Source of the DNA: Bacteroidia bacterium Ga0077558
GTDB taxonomy: Bacteria > Bacteroidota > Bacteroidia > Chitinophagales > Chitinophagaceae
Assembly: GCA_001464625.1 (NCBI GenBank)
Contig: LNFJ01000025.1
Coordinates: 1 to 34,415, forward strand
Reading direction: 5' to 3'
Length of the DNA: 34,415 nucleotides
Position numbers and translations under genes: made by a program. Below the pieces are notes generated by a model that searched no databases, had not been told where the DNA came from, and saw nothing but the letters and a program-made list of their open reading frames with translations. The stretch's first letter is position 1. Each line of letters opens with the position of its first letter. Of the stretch, positions 16,039 to 24,245 are shown in pieces.

Positions 16039-17283
16039 TTATACGCCCAGTAATGTCTTCACCGGATCTTTTCCAATCAATAATTGTTCAGGATTTTCCA
16101 ATAATTCCTTCACTCGTACTAAGAAGCTTACTGACTCTCTCCCATCAATAATACGATGGTCATAACTCAATGCTAAATACATCATCGGCTTAATAACCAC
16201 CTGGCCATTAATTGCCATTGGCCGTTCCTGTATTTTGTGCATACCCAAAATTGCACTCTGAGGAATATTAATTATTGGAGTACTCATCAACGAACCAAAT
16301 ACTCCACCATTGGTAATGGTGAACGTTCCACCGGTTAGATCCTCAGCTGTCAATTTGCTATCTCTTGCTTTGCCTGCCAGTATCACTACTGCTTTTTCAA
16401 CCTCCGCCATGCTCATGCTTTCTACATTGCGCATTACGGGAACAGTTAATCCTCTTGGAGTGCTAACGGCAATACTAATGTCTGCATAATCATGATATAC
16501 CAACTGGTCTCCATCAATATATGCATTTACCGAAGGCCATTCGGCCAATGCAGCTGCACATGCTTTTGCAAAAAAGCTCATAAAGCCCAATCCAACACCG
16601 TGTATTTCTTTAAACTTGTCTTTATACTTTGTTCTTATTTCCATGATATTGCTCATATCCACCTCATTAAAAGTGGTAAGCATCGCAGTAGTATTCTTAG
16701 CTTCAACTAATCTTCTTGAAATAGTTTTACGCAGATTGCTCATCTTCTCTGTACGAACATTACGGCTACCAAGTTCTGTTCCAGCAAATGCTTTTTTACC
16801 CGGATTGGCTAATGCAGCGAGTACATCATCCTTTAAAATTTTTCCGGCAGTTCCTGTTGGAGTTACAGTTTTTGGATCAACTTTTTTATCTGCAATAATT
16901 GCCGATGCAACAGGACTTGCTTTTATATCATTAGGTACGGATGCTACAGGAGCTGATGATGCAGGCTTCTCTTCTTTATTTACATCCTCTTTTTTAGGTT
17001 CTTCCTTTTTCTCAGCTATAGGTGTTTCGCTACCTGCTGGCTTGCTGGCAGTTTCATCAATGCTCGCCAATAAATCCCCGATTTTAATGGTGTCACCTTC
17101 CTGAATAACACCTAGCTTTAAAACACCGGCTTTTTCGGCATTTACTTCAAAAGTGGCTTTCTCACTTTCTAACTCGGCAATTACTTCATCTCTTTCTACA
17201 TATTCACCGTCTTTTTTATTCCATTTCAGCAGGGTTACTTCACTAATGGATTCGCCAACCGTTGGCACTTTTATATCTATCAT
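16039..17283 (-). CDS. odhB: Dihydrolipoyllysine succinyltransferase, E2 of 2-oxoglutarate dehydrogenase
   Basis: From [16 protein letters not shown] this is a 414-residue E2 subunit that passes the succinyl group to CoA in the TCA cycle. The lipoyl domain (about 1-75) carries the modified lysine, Lys42, in [12 protein letters not shown] Pro/Ala/Lys/Glu-rich linker leads to a peripheral subunit-binding domain ([15 protein letters not shown] and [15 protein letters not shown]). The catalytic domain ends with [16 protein letters not shown], which contains the active-site His and Asp. The in-frame ATG 15 codons upstream is less likely because the lipoyl domain begins exactly at MIDI. The E1 partner is at 24246-27011, in the same orientation but 7 kb away, so E1 and E2 are not in one operon here. 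Confidence 0.96.
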   Translation of the reverse strand: MIDIKVPTVGESISEVTLLKWNKKDGEYVERDEVIAELESEKATFEVNAEKAGVLKLGVIQEGDTIKIGDLLASIDETASKPAGSETPIAEKKEEPKKEDVNKEEKPASSAPVASVPNDIKASPVASAIIADKKVDPKTVTPTGTAGKILKDDVLAALANPGKKAFAGTELGSRNVRTEKMSNLRKTISRRLVEAKNTTAMLTTFNEVDMSNIMEIRTKYKDKFKEIHGVGLGFMSFFAKACAAALAEWPSVNAYIDGDQLVYHDYADISIAVSTPRGLTVPVMRNVESMSMAEVEKAVVILAGKARDSKLTAEDLTGGTFTITNGGVFGSLMSTPIINIPQSAILGMHKIQERPMAINGQVVIKPMMYLALSYDHRIIDGRESVSFLVRVKELLENPEQLLIGKDPVKTLLGV

Positions 17284-17327
17284 ATTTCGTTTCTTAAGTG
17301 GGGCAAATTTCGGAAAAAAAGACGACA

Positions 17328-17343
17328 CAAAGATTTATATTTG
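17328..17343. promoter_or_regulatory. Back-to-back -7 boxes for odhB (minus) and the LytTR regulator (plus)
   Basis: Plus-strand TATATTTG at 17336-17343 is a perfect TAnnTTTG box 22 bases before the regulator ATG. Directly adjoining it, 17328-17335 reads AATCTTTG on the minus strand, a one-mismatch box for odhB. If both are used, the two divergent promoters share one melting region. Confidence 0.5.
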
Positions 17344-17365
17344 ATTTTGATAATCAGGCCTTTTG

Positions 17366-18076
17366 ATGCTAAAACCCATCCGCTACGTCGCTATAGATGA
17401 TGACCTCCTTGACCAGCTTATGCTGAAGGAATATGCCGGTGCATTTCCAATTCTGCAGCAAGTTGGCACTTTCTCAAATAGCACAGATGGTTTAGCTTCA
17501 ATTGACGAGTTACACCCAGATCTCATATTTCTTGATATTGAAATGCCAGGACTAACGGGATTAGAAGTGCTCCGGCAAATAAAAGACAAGGTTTCAATTG
17601 CCATTTTTATCACTTCTCATCCAGAATTTGCAATAGACGGATTTGAGCTTTCTGCCCTTGATTATGTATTGAAGCCATTAACAGCAGAAAGATTTGCCCT
17701 AACAGTAAAACGGATTGAAGAATATTGGACGATGAAGCAAAAGGCCATTTCGTATGAAGTACTTTTTGAAAAAGAATCACTAATTATAAAAGATGGGCAT
17801 TCACAAGTAAAATTGCCCCAGGAGGATATTATATACCTCGAAGCAATGCAAGACTATACAAAAGTGGTTACTGAAAAGAAAAACTATCTCACACTATCCA
17901 CCTTGACAGGATTTTTAGAAAAAATATCGAATACCAATTTCCTCCGGGTGCACAGAAGTTATGCGGTGGCCATTAATAAGATAAAAGAACTTCATACCAA
18001 TAAAATCATTTGTGGTGATATTTCCATTCCCATTGGCAAAACATACCGTTCGGTAGTAACCCGGATAAAATTGTAA
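17366..18076 (+). CDS. LytTR-family response regulator
   Basis: This 236-residue regulator has a receiver domain (about 4-120) with acidic residues in VAIDDD, the phosphorylatable Asp57 in PDLIFLDIEMPG and the conserved Lys in DYVLKPL. It ends in a LytTR DNA-binding domain (about 135-236) with IIYLEAMQDYTKV, FLRVHRSYAVAINKI and IPIGKTYRSVV. I place the start at the ATG at 17366 rather than the TTG one codon earlier. LytTR proteins bind paired short direct repeats about two helical turns apart. The sensor kinase gene follows after 4 bases, so the two form a two-component pair. Its likely target is the direct repeat pair at 20247-20276, upstream of the following secreted-protein gene. Confidence 0.93.
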   Translation: MLKPIRYVAIDDDLLDQLMLKEYAGAFPILQQVGTFSNSTDGLASIDELHPDLIFLDIEMPGLTGLEVLRQIKDKVSIAIFITSHPEFAIDGFELSALDYVLKPLTAERFALTVKRIEEYWTMKQKAISYEVLFEKESLIIKDGHSQVKLPQEDIIYLEAMQDYTKVVTEKKNYLTLSTLTGFLEKISNTNFLRVHRSYAVAINKIKELHTNKIICGDISIPIGKTYRSVVTRIKL

Positions 18077-18080
18077 CTCT

Positions 18081-20228
18081 ATGCGCCGATACCCTATACT
18101 TTCCAATTTGAAAAACCGGGTGCACCGATTTAGCCTGTTTATATTTTTCATTTTTCTTCTTAATAATTCTTCTGCACAAAATTTAATCCCGGAATTAAGC
18201 CATTATAAAACCTCAACTGAAAAATTAAAGGTTTTAAAAACTATTTGTGATTCGCTTGCTAATATTGAAAAATATGGTGAATTGAAAGCTGTTGCTGCTT
18301 ATTCTTTGCAATTAGTTCCCACAGGCGACTTGGCTAATCTTGCACTTTTTAATCACTTCACGGGAATCTCTTTAGAAGGTTTAATTAGCAGAGACAGTGC
18401 AATACATTATCATGAAAAATCCTTAGCATATGCACAGCAAGGCAAAATTGCTAAGCGAATCAGAGTTGCTCATCAACGACTTTTATATTTATATCATTCC
18501 GCCGGCAACGAACAAAAAGCAGATAGAACAGCTTTAGAACTAAAAAACATACTAGATACAGTAAAGGATAAAACTTCTAAATATTCAATACTGGCATTCC
18601 TTGGCAACTATCATAACGAACGGGCAGAATATGAAAAGAACATTGAGTACTTATTGAAAAGTATTGATATTCAAAAAGAGTTACTAAAAGAAGGTGGCAC
18701 TAACGACAGCTCAGATATTGGCATAAGTTTATTGAATGTAGCAAAGGCCTATATCGATATGAAGCAGCCGGAGAAAGCAATTGAGTATATACAACCAACC
18801 TGGTCGTATTTAGCCAACTACCAATCGGGACAAACCTATTATCATAAAAATTATTTAGATGCATGGCTTTTACTTAATCAACCAACCAAAGCCTTGCTCC
18901 ATTATGATTCACTTACTGCAATTGTAAACAAACCTGAAGCCGGTGCATTTGAATGGAGTGATAAACTAACTGCAGACCTTGTATTTGCAGATTATTACCT
19001 GGCAAAAAACAATACAGATAGCGCATTACTTTTTGTTAGCCGTGCAGATAAATTGGCGCCGGAAAAAGCAAGTGTATACGTTGTATCACAGATAAATTTT
19101 ATGATGGGAAAAGTGCTTGCTGCCAGGAAAGAATATGGAAAAGCCATTCCATTATTAAAAGGTGCTGAAGAACTAACAAGGAATGCAAGCCTGCAAGTGC
19201 ATGCTTCGCTTTTACAGACATTAGCGCAAAGTTATGCTGCCACCGGTCAATGGCAGAACGCATATATATATTACGAAAAATATGCCCCGCTAAAAGACTC
19301 GCTTTATACAGAGGCATCTAAAAAAAATATTGCAGACGCCGAAGCAAAATTTCAGAACAAAGAGAAACAACAACAGATAGAAAATAAGAACCTCCAATTA
19401 TCAGCAGCCCGCAAGCAAAGATTTTGGCTTGTTGCAGGATTGGCCTTACTTTCTTTGGTAGCAATCCTATTGGTTATTATTTATAGAAATAAAAAGAAAA
19501 CAGCTGATATACTGGATGAAAAAAATAAAACATTAGCTATACTGAATAATGATTTAGAAGAAGCCAATCGCACCAAAGCAAAATTATTCAGTATCATCAG
19601 TCATGATCTGCGTTCTCCAATCAACCAGGTATATCAATTTTTAAAACTGCAACAACTGAATCCACAGGCTTTGAATGAAAGCCAGAAAAATGAACTAAGT
19701 AATAAGATACAAACTGCCACCGGTTCTTTGTTAGAAACAATGGAAGATCTATTACTGTGGAGTAAAACACAAATGAGTGAGTTTAAAACCAGTTTTCAAT
19801 CCACTCAACTCCTGCCAATTGTTGATGCCTGCAAAAATTTGTTGCAATTAAACAGCGAAGCAAAAAATATTCAATACAGTGTAATAATACCCGAAGGACT
19901 AACAACACAAACAGATCCTTATTACCTGCAAACCATTTTCAGAAATTTGTTGCAAAATGCAATCAAAGCCACACATGTAAATAGTGTGATTGAAATAATG
20001 GCTGAACAAACAGTAAAAAGTATTTCCTTATCCATTCAAAATAATGGCGTTTCTTTTTCACAACAGCAATATGAACAGCTTATAAAAAGCGAGCAGTCAA
20101 GCCAATCACTTTCCGGCTTAGGTCTGCGCTTAACACATGAGCTTTCAGAAAAAATAAACGCAACCATTCATTTTTCTAACCCGGCTTTGGATTTAACGAG
20201 AGTTACAATTCTACTCCCGGGCTCATAG
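18081..20228 (+). CDS. TPR-containing membrane sensor histidine kinase
   Basis: The 715-residue kinase starts with a signal peptide (FSLFIFFIFLLNNSSAQ). A periplasmic helical region with tetratricopeptide-like repeats (about 40-440) follows, for example HYHEKSLAYAQQGKIAKR, NVAKAYIDMKQPEKAIEYI and LQTLAQSYAATGQWQNAYIY. One transmembrane helix (about 447-466) leads to a coiled coil and a HisKA domain with the phospho-acceptor His508 in SIISHDLRSPINQV. The ATP-binding domain has the N box FRNLLQNAIKAT and a G2-like GLGLRLTHEL. The G1 box reads QNNGVSF, so the usual Asp of DxGxG is Asn. It is cotranscribed with the LytTR regulator. The cue is unknown; TPR sensors usually detect envelope conditions through proteins or peptides. 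Confidence 0.92.
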   Translation: MRRYPILSNLKNRVHRFSLFIFFIFLLNNSSAQNLIPELSHYKTSTEKLKVLKTICDSLANIEKYGELKAVAAYSLQLVPTGDLANLALFNHFTGISLEGLISRDSAIHYHEKSLAYAQQGKIAKRIRVAHQRLLYLYHSAGNEQKADRTALELKNILDTVKDKTSKYSILAFLGNYHNERAEYEKNIEYLLKSIDIQKELLKEGGTNDSSDIGISLLNVAKAYIDMKQPEKAIEYIQPTWSYLANYQSGQTYYHKNYLDAWLLLNQPTKALLHYDSLTAIVNKPEAGAFEWSDKLTADLVFADYYLAKNNTDSALLFVSRADKLAPEKASVYVVSQINFMMGKVLAARKEYGKAIPLLKGAEELTRNASLQVHASLLQTLAQSYAATGQWQNAYIYYEKYAPLKDSLYTEASKKNIADAEAKFQNKEKQQQIENKNLQLSAARKQRFWLVAGLALLSLVAILLVIIYRNKKKTADILDEKNKTLAILNNDLEEANRTKAKLFSIISHDLRSPINQVYQFLKLQQLNPQALNESQKNELSNKIQTATGSLLETMEDLLLWSKTQMSEFKTSFQSTQLLPIVDACKNLLQLNSEAKNIQYSVIIPEGLTTQTDPYYLQTIFRNLLQNAIKATHVNSVIEIMAEQTVKSISLSIQNNGVSFSQQQYEQLIKSEQSSQSLSGLGLRLTHELSEKINATIHFSNPALDLTRVTILLPGS

Positions 20229-20246
20229 TTTCGATATCGTTTCCTT

Positions 20247-20276
20247 TCATCGGTTTTAGGTATTCCTTCATCGGTT
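20247..20276 (+). promoter_or_regulatory. Direct repeat pair, candidate LytTR operator
   Basis: TTCATCGGTT occurs twice, at 20247-20256 and 20267-20276, exactly 20 bp start to start. This spacing puts both copies on the same face of the helix, as in operators of AgrA, ComE and AlgR-type LytTR regulators. The pair ends 27 bp before the putative -7 box of the next gene, a position suited to activation. Confidence 0.55.
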
Positions 20277-20303
20277 AGCCAAAAACACACGATGCATAGC
20301 GTT

Positions 20304-20311
20304 TATCTTTA
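20304..20311 (+). promoter_or_regulatory. Probable -7 box for the secreted HMA-like protein gene
   Basis: TATCTTTA matches TAnnTTTG at all but the last base and lies 18 bases before the ATG at 20330. Its position downstream of the direct repeats supports a regulated promoter. Confidence 0.45.
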
Positions 20312-20329
20312 GCCTTATAAATCTTCAGC

Positions 20330-22765
20330 ATGAAAAAAAGTATTCTTCCAATAGTCTTGATTTTGCTGGTGCTCTCAGCTTCTGGGCAGCAATACTCCTC
20401 CGTTGGTGGACTTGAAACTCTTTTCAAAGGTAAGCACCGGTTTACTGCTGTACTGGACGAAAGAAAAAAAACACTTAGTTTTCAAACTGACGCAGAAGTA
20501 TCTGTTATTACATTAGAAACTTATACGGCAGAAGAAAGAATTGCCCGAAAAGGACAGGAATACACTGATAAATTTTATACAAAAAACGGCACCACTTACA
20601 CTTTCGACCTAACAAGACCAGAGCTGAGAGATAAATATGCCTATTGGCTAAAAGTATCAACAGGCCGTAACGGAGTACCACTGGCCGAATATTATTTTCA
20701 AAAAAGGACAGCTACACAAAATAATCCGGAAGAAAGTTCAGAGGAACAAAAAAATGCCGCTGGTGAAACTATTATCCGTACCAACGCTACTTGTACAGAG
20801 GGTAAAACAAAATTACTGGCAGCATTGAAAGCACTGGATGGTGTTCAGAAAGTTACGATCGACCCAAGAGGAACCGTGAACATAAGTTATAGTAGTGATG
20901 GAACTCCATATAAAGATCTACTTTCCACTATTAATGAGAATGGTTTTAATGCGAATAATCAGAAAACCAATAACCCCGCAGCTAATCCTTGCACAAAGCC
21001 TTCAGAGAAAAAAACAGTATTTGCACCCAACCTGCTGGATGCTAGTCCAGGTTATAAAAAAGCCGCCATAAAGTTTGTACCCATAAAAGCAGATTACAGT
21101 AAGGGATATAGTGATACCAAGGTGTATGAATGGAAAGATCCGCTCGGTAACCAGCATACGGCTACTGGTAAAGAAATTCTCGATGAAGTAAATGATCTTG
21201 AACAACAATTAAATGAAAGAGGGCATTCACTTCGTGAAAAAAAGGCATTGAATGGATTAACACTTCAACTTAATGCAGTTGCCAAAAACGATTTCGCTAA
21301 TTGTGTCATCACTAATAAATTATTACCTGCGAAGAAAAATCCACAATACGATTTTAATAAGCCCGTAAAATTAAAGAATGTAAATATCGCTGAAAAGTTA
21401 ATAAACAGCACTGTCTATAGTTACCTGGGATATGTTACAAATTCAGCTGAATTCAAATCAGCTAATATGAACAGTTCTGATAAATTTACCCGTATCGCTA
21501 ATAATGCATCAGCAGATATGCAATTGGTAATGCAGGCTGCTATGTTTCAAAAAGTAAAGACCTGCCGGGTAGATGTTGCTGAAACACCAAAGGGTTCGGC
21601 GCTGTTTGCCACCACCATTGTGTTAAATAAATTTACACATACCATATCTTCAGCAGTACCAAACATAAATTTCGGAGATGCGGTGGAGCCACAATATATG
21701 CCTTCGAATTATTCCATATACAGTTACAAACTGTTATTTGAAAATGTTGGAAATAAATTGCCGGCGGCTACCCGTAATGCAAAACCTTATTATTTGATTC
21801 TTACATTCTATGATGCGGCCGGGCAACAAGTGCAAACCTATCAGCCAAATGATCTGGTACTCAACAATCAATTGCCCATGCCACTTAATGTTACAAAAAT
21901 GGGTGGCAAACAATATTCCGGATACGACTATCAATTTCTTGACCCGGGATTGCACTGCTTTGGATTTTATGCCAAATCATCGGGCTACAATGCACAATAT
22001 TTTTCTCAGGACAGTGCCTATGACGGCAAAAGAATGAAAAGTACAGTAAATGCCAATATGGAGATCGGAGTAAAATATTATAACTGGGAACGTCTCATTA
22101 ATAGCAATGCACCACTAACAAAAGATTTCCCATTATTTGGTTATGATATAAGTTCAGAAGAAAAATATTTGAAACTGGATGGCAAACCTCCACCAATTGG
22201 ATTTGCTGAATATAAGAAAGAAGATCCGGACAAAGGAATAGTTACACTTTTGGGCGAAACCCATAACCTTGCCAATACTAATGAAGACAAATTTGTGAAA
22301 GTCATAAATGAAAATTTTCCAACGATTGATTTTTTCATTGGCCCTGTACCCTGCAATATCACTATTGGACTTTCAGGAAATATAAGTGTGGCAGTTGATT
22401 ATCAAAGCAAAAAAATAAAGAGCAGTGATGCGAAACTATCAATAACACCTCATGCGGATATAACATTACACGGTTCCGGTGGTATCGATGCAAAAATCAT
22501 GTATGCAAAAGTATATGCAGACGTTAAGCTGCTGGAAATAGACATGCCCTATACCATGGAAGTATCTGCCACAAATACACTGGCCAATATTCAGCCATTG
22601 CTGTCTGTGGGTGGTTTATCCGGTGAAGTTTATTTCAAAGCCGGTTTCTGTATTCCAATTCCCTTGGTTGACGATATATGTGAAAGTTTTCGAATTGATA
22701 TTTTGAACTGGAAGGGGTATGAAAAGAAATTTACTGTCGATCCAAAAAAAGGTATCTCCTTATAG
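20330..22765 (+). CDS. Large secreted protein with degenerate heavy-metal-associated domain, function unknown
   Basis: The 811-residue product has a Sec signal (MKKSILPIVLILLVLSASGQ). Residues about 30-128 form a beta-rich region ending EYYFQKR. Residues about 146-211 (ETIIRTNATCTEGKTKLLAA, then LDGVQKVTIDPRGTVNISY, then DLLSTINENGFNA) follow the strand-helix-strand-strand-helix-strand plan of an HMA domain. The usual CxxC metal loop keeps only one Cys (Cys155, TCTEGK). The remaining 590 residues contain a coiled-coil-like segment (EVNDLEQQLNERGHSL) and a repetitive beta-rich C-terminus (ADITLHGSGGIDAKIMY, GLSGEVYFKAGFCIPIP) that I do not recognise. It follows the two-component pair, with a likely LytTR operator in between, and is followed 22 bases later by another exported protein. 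It may be a structural or binding protein at the cell surface. Confidence 0.75.
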   Translation: MKKSILPIVLILLVLSASGQQYSSVGGLETLFKGKHRFTAVLDERKKTLSFQTDAEVSVITLETYTAEERIARKGQEYTDKFYTKNGTTYTFDLTRPELRDKYAYWLKVSTGRNGVPLAEYYFQKRTATQNNPEESSEEQKNAAGETIIRTNATCTEGKTKLLAALKALDGVQKVTIDPRGTVNISYSSDGTPYKDLLSTINENGFNANNQKTNNPAANPCTKPSEKKTVFAPNLLDASPGYKKAAIKFVPIKADYSKGYSDTKVYEWKDPLGNQHTATGKEILDEVNDLEQQLNERGHSLREKKALNGLTLQLNAVAKNDFANCVITNKLLPAKKNPQYDFNKPVKLKNVNIAEKLINSTVYSYLGYVTNSAEFKSANMNSSDKFTRIANNASADMQLVMQAAMFQKVKTCRVDVAETPKGSALFATTIVLNKFTHTISSAVPNINFGDAVEPQYMPSNYSIYSYKLLFENVGNKLPAATRNAKPYYLILTFYDAAGQQVQTYQPNDLVLNNQLPMPLNVTKMGGKQYSGYDYQFLDPGLHCFGFYAKSSGYNAQYFSQDSAYDGKRMKSTVNANMEIGVKYYNWERLINSNAPLTKDFPLFGYDISSEEKYLKLDGKPPPIGFAEYKKEDPDKGIVTLLGETHNLANTNEDKFVKVINENFPTIDFFIGPVPCNITIGLSGNISVAVDYQSKKIKSSDAKLSITPHADITLHGSGGIDAKIMYAKVYADVKLLEIDMPYTMEVSATNTLANIQPLLSVGGLSGEVYFKAGFCIPIPLVDDICESFRIDILNWKGYEKKFTVDPKKGISL

Positions 22766-22787
22766 TTATAAAAACGGGAGATCATAA

Positions 22788-23423
22788 ATGAGATTTTACT
22801 TAAACCATACCATTATTCTTATCCTGGCTGTTTGTTGTTGTATAAATTCTTATGCAACAACAGACAGTTTACCAACATGTATTAAATACCTGGCTAAAGG
22901 TAATATACAATCTTATACTGAATATGATTACAACGGGAAGAGACTCTTTTCATTTGCAATCTCACCTAAAAACAAACCGATTAATTACTATGATAGCTTA
23001 GGAAGCATTCGATTCTATGATTCCTCTTGTAAGCTTTTTTGCACCTGGATGGTTGGCGGAATCATGGGATCTAAAATGATACCGTATTCTATCGAAAAGC
23101 AACAAATCGTCACTCTCCGGGTTGTTACATTTGATAGTATTCCAAAAAAGGAACCGCTTAGTAGCAATAATCTTCCTGACAGTATTGCTAAACTTGCACT
23201 GAAAAAAAATAGCCACTGGATAGAAGAAACTATCTACGACGGGAATCGGGTTTATCGCTTTCAAGATCCTTCAGACAAATCTTCCAAAATAACTTTTGTG
23301 AATCCATATTTTGACGAAAACGGAAGCATTGTTTCACCAGTTAGATTTATGAGAAGGGCCTTTTGGTGGCACCAGGTAAATGGAAAATTTTCAAGAACGC
23401 AATTCAGACCGGGTTACAGATAA
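22788..23423 (+). CDS. Hypothetical exported protein
   Basis: This 211-residue protein has a signal sequence (YLNHTIILILAVCCCINSYA). The mature part contains YTEYDYNGKRLFSFA and GSIRFYDSSCKLFCTWMVGG, with two Cys that could form a disulfide. It has no match that I recognise. The closing region VNPYFDENGSIVSPV and the aromatic cluster RAFWWHQ are not informative. It begins 22 bases after the large HMA-like secreted protein and in the same direction, so it is probably cotranscribed with it and controlled by the same promoter. A partner or inhibitor of that protein is possible but is speculation. Confidence 0.7.
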   Translation: MRFYLNHTIILILAVCCCINSYATTDSLPTCIKYLAKGNIQSYTEYDYNGKRLFSFAISPKNKPINYYDSLGSIRFYDSSCKLFCTWMVGGIMGSKMIPYSIEKQQIVTLRVVTFDSIPKKEPLSSNNLPDSIAKLALKKNSHWIEETIYDGNRVYRFQDPSDKSSKITFVNPYFDENGSIVSPVRFMRRAFWWHQVNGKFSRTQFRPGYR

Positions 23424-23473
23424 ACAACAGAAATCAAATTTTTATTCTTACATAAACATTCAAAATAAAAAAC

Positions 23474-24028
23474 ATGAAAAAACAGATCCTTATTTTATCG
23501 ACTGCAGTCGCATTACTTACATCTTGCAGTGATAACAAAAAAACTACTTCCGATGCTTCAACATCAGAAACAAGCAACCCGACTAGCAATGAAAGCAGCG
23601 ATGAAAAAACCGGCGAATTTTCTATTGATGGAAAAACAGTAACCGGTAAATCAACTACACAATATTTTGGAAGTGATAAAGAGAAGTCCAACTTCTCCGT
23701 ATTATGCCAGCATGATGAAAGTGCAACAAGTGCAAATTTTGAATTACTTCAAATTACTTTCGTAAATGAAAAAGATGCAACAACTAATTCAAATCTGAAG
23801 CTTTATAGTGGCTCTCAGTTGCCCATGACAGAACCAGAAGCAGAAGCAGGCTCTTATACCGTTTCTCTTTCAGGAGTTGGTGATGGTTTTAAAGATCAAC
23901 AATTTACTGGTTCAGATAAATCTACCGGAACTGTAACAGTGTCAGATAGAACACTGATCGTTAAAGACCTGGTATTATTTACAAGAGATGGTGATAAGAA
24001 AACTGTGAATGCGAAAATTCCATTCTAA
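23474..24028 (+). CDS. Hypothetical lipoprotein
   Basis: The 184-residue product begins MKKQILILSTAVALLTSC, a lipoprotein signal with lipobox LTSC. A low-complexity Ser/Thr/Asn/Asp/Glu linker (about 20-45) tethers a small beta-rich domain that starts EFSIDGKTVTGKSTTQYF and ends RTLIVKDLVLF then VNAKIPF. The tether and domain layout is common among outer-membrane lipoproteins. No enzymatic motif is seen. It follows the 22788 gene by 50 bases and precedes a bidirectional terminator, which makes it the probable last gene of the exported-protein group. Confidence 0.78.
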   Translation: MKKQILILSTAVALLTSCSDNKKTTSDASTSETSNPTSNESSDEKTGEFSIDGKTVTGKSTTQYFGSDKEKSNFSVLCQHDESATSANFELLQITFVNEKDATTNSNLKLYSGSQLPMTEPEAEAGSYTVSLSGVGDGFKDQQFTGSDKSTGTVTVSDRTLIVKDLVLFTRDGDKKTVNAKIPF

Positions 24029-24136
24029 GGTAGTCAGGAGTTATTAGCCAGTAGTCGTGAGTCTTTGCGTATTAAGGTAAAAGACCTTATATAGTAATAC
24101 TGCTGTTCGTCAACAAATAAAAAACGCATAAATGCA

Positions 24137-24165
24137 AAAGAGGCTATCGTTTTGATAACCTCTTT
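24137..24165. terminator. Bidirectional terminator between the lipoprotein gene and odhA
   Basis: Arms AAAGAGGCTATC (24137-24148) and GATAACCTCTTT (24154-24165) pair with one mismatch around GTTTT. Downstream is T-rich on both strands (GGCATTTTG on plus, TTTTTTATTTG on minus slightly further out). It lies between convergent genes. Confidence 0.7.
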
Positions 24166-24177
24166 GGCATTTTGTAT

Positions 24178-24205
24178 TAATCTGTGCTAATCCGTGTAAT
24201 CTATG
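24178..24205. repeat. Three degenerate tandem copies of TAATCTGTG
   Basis: TAATCTGTG, TAATCCGTG and TAATCTATG occur in near-direct succession, with one base between the first two, in the gap between convergent genes. The spacing of 9-10 bp suggests a helical-phase repeat or a fragment of a dispersed intergenic element. Confidence 0.5.
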
Positions 24206-24245
24206 GCCAACCTGTATTCATTACCGAAGGCAATTTTTGCTATCA

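Noticed and set aside
16616..17104. A 162-codon plus-strand reading frame opposite odhB
   Set aside because: It is antisense to the lipoyl and linker region of odhB, has no family resemblance, and its Ser/Ala/Phe-rich composition mirrors the Ala/Lys/Glu-rich linker.
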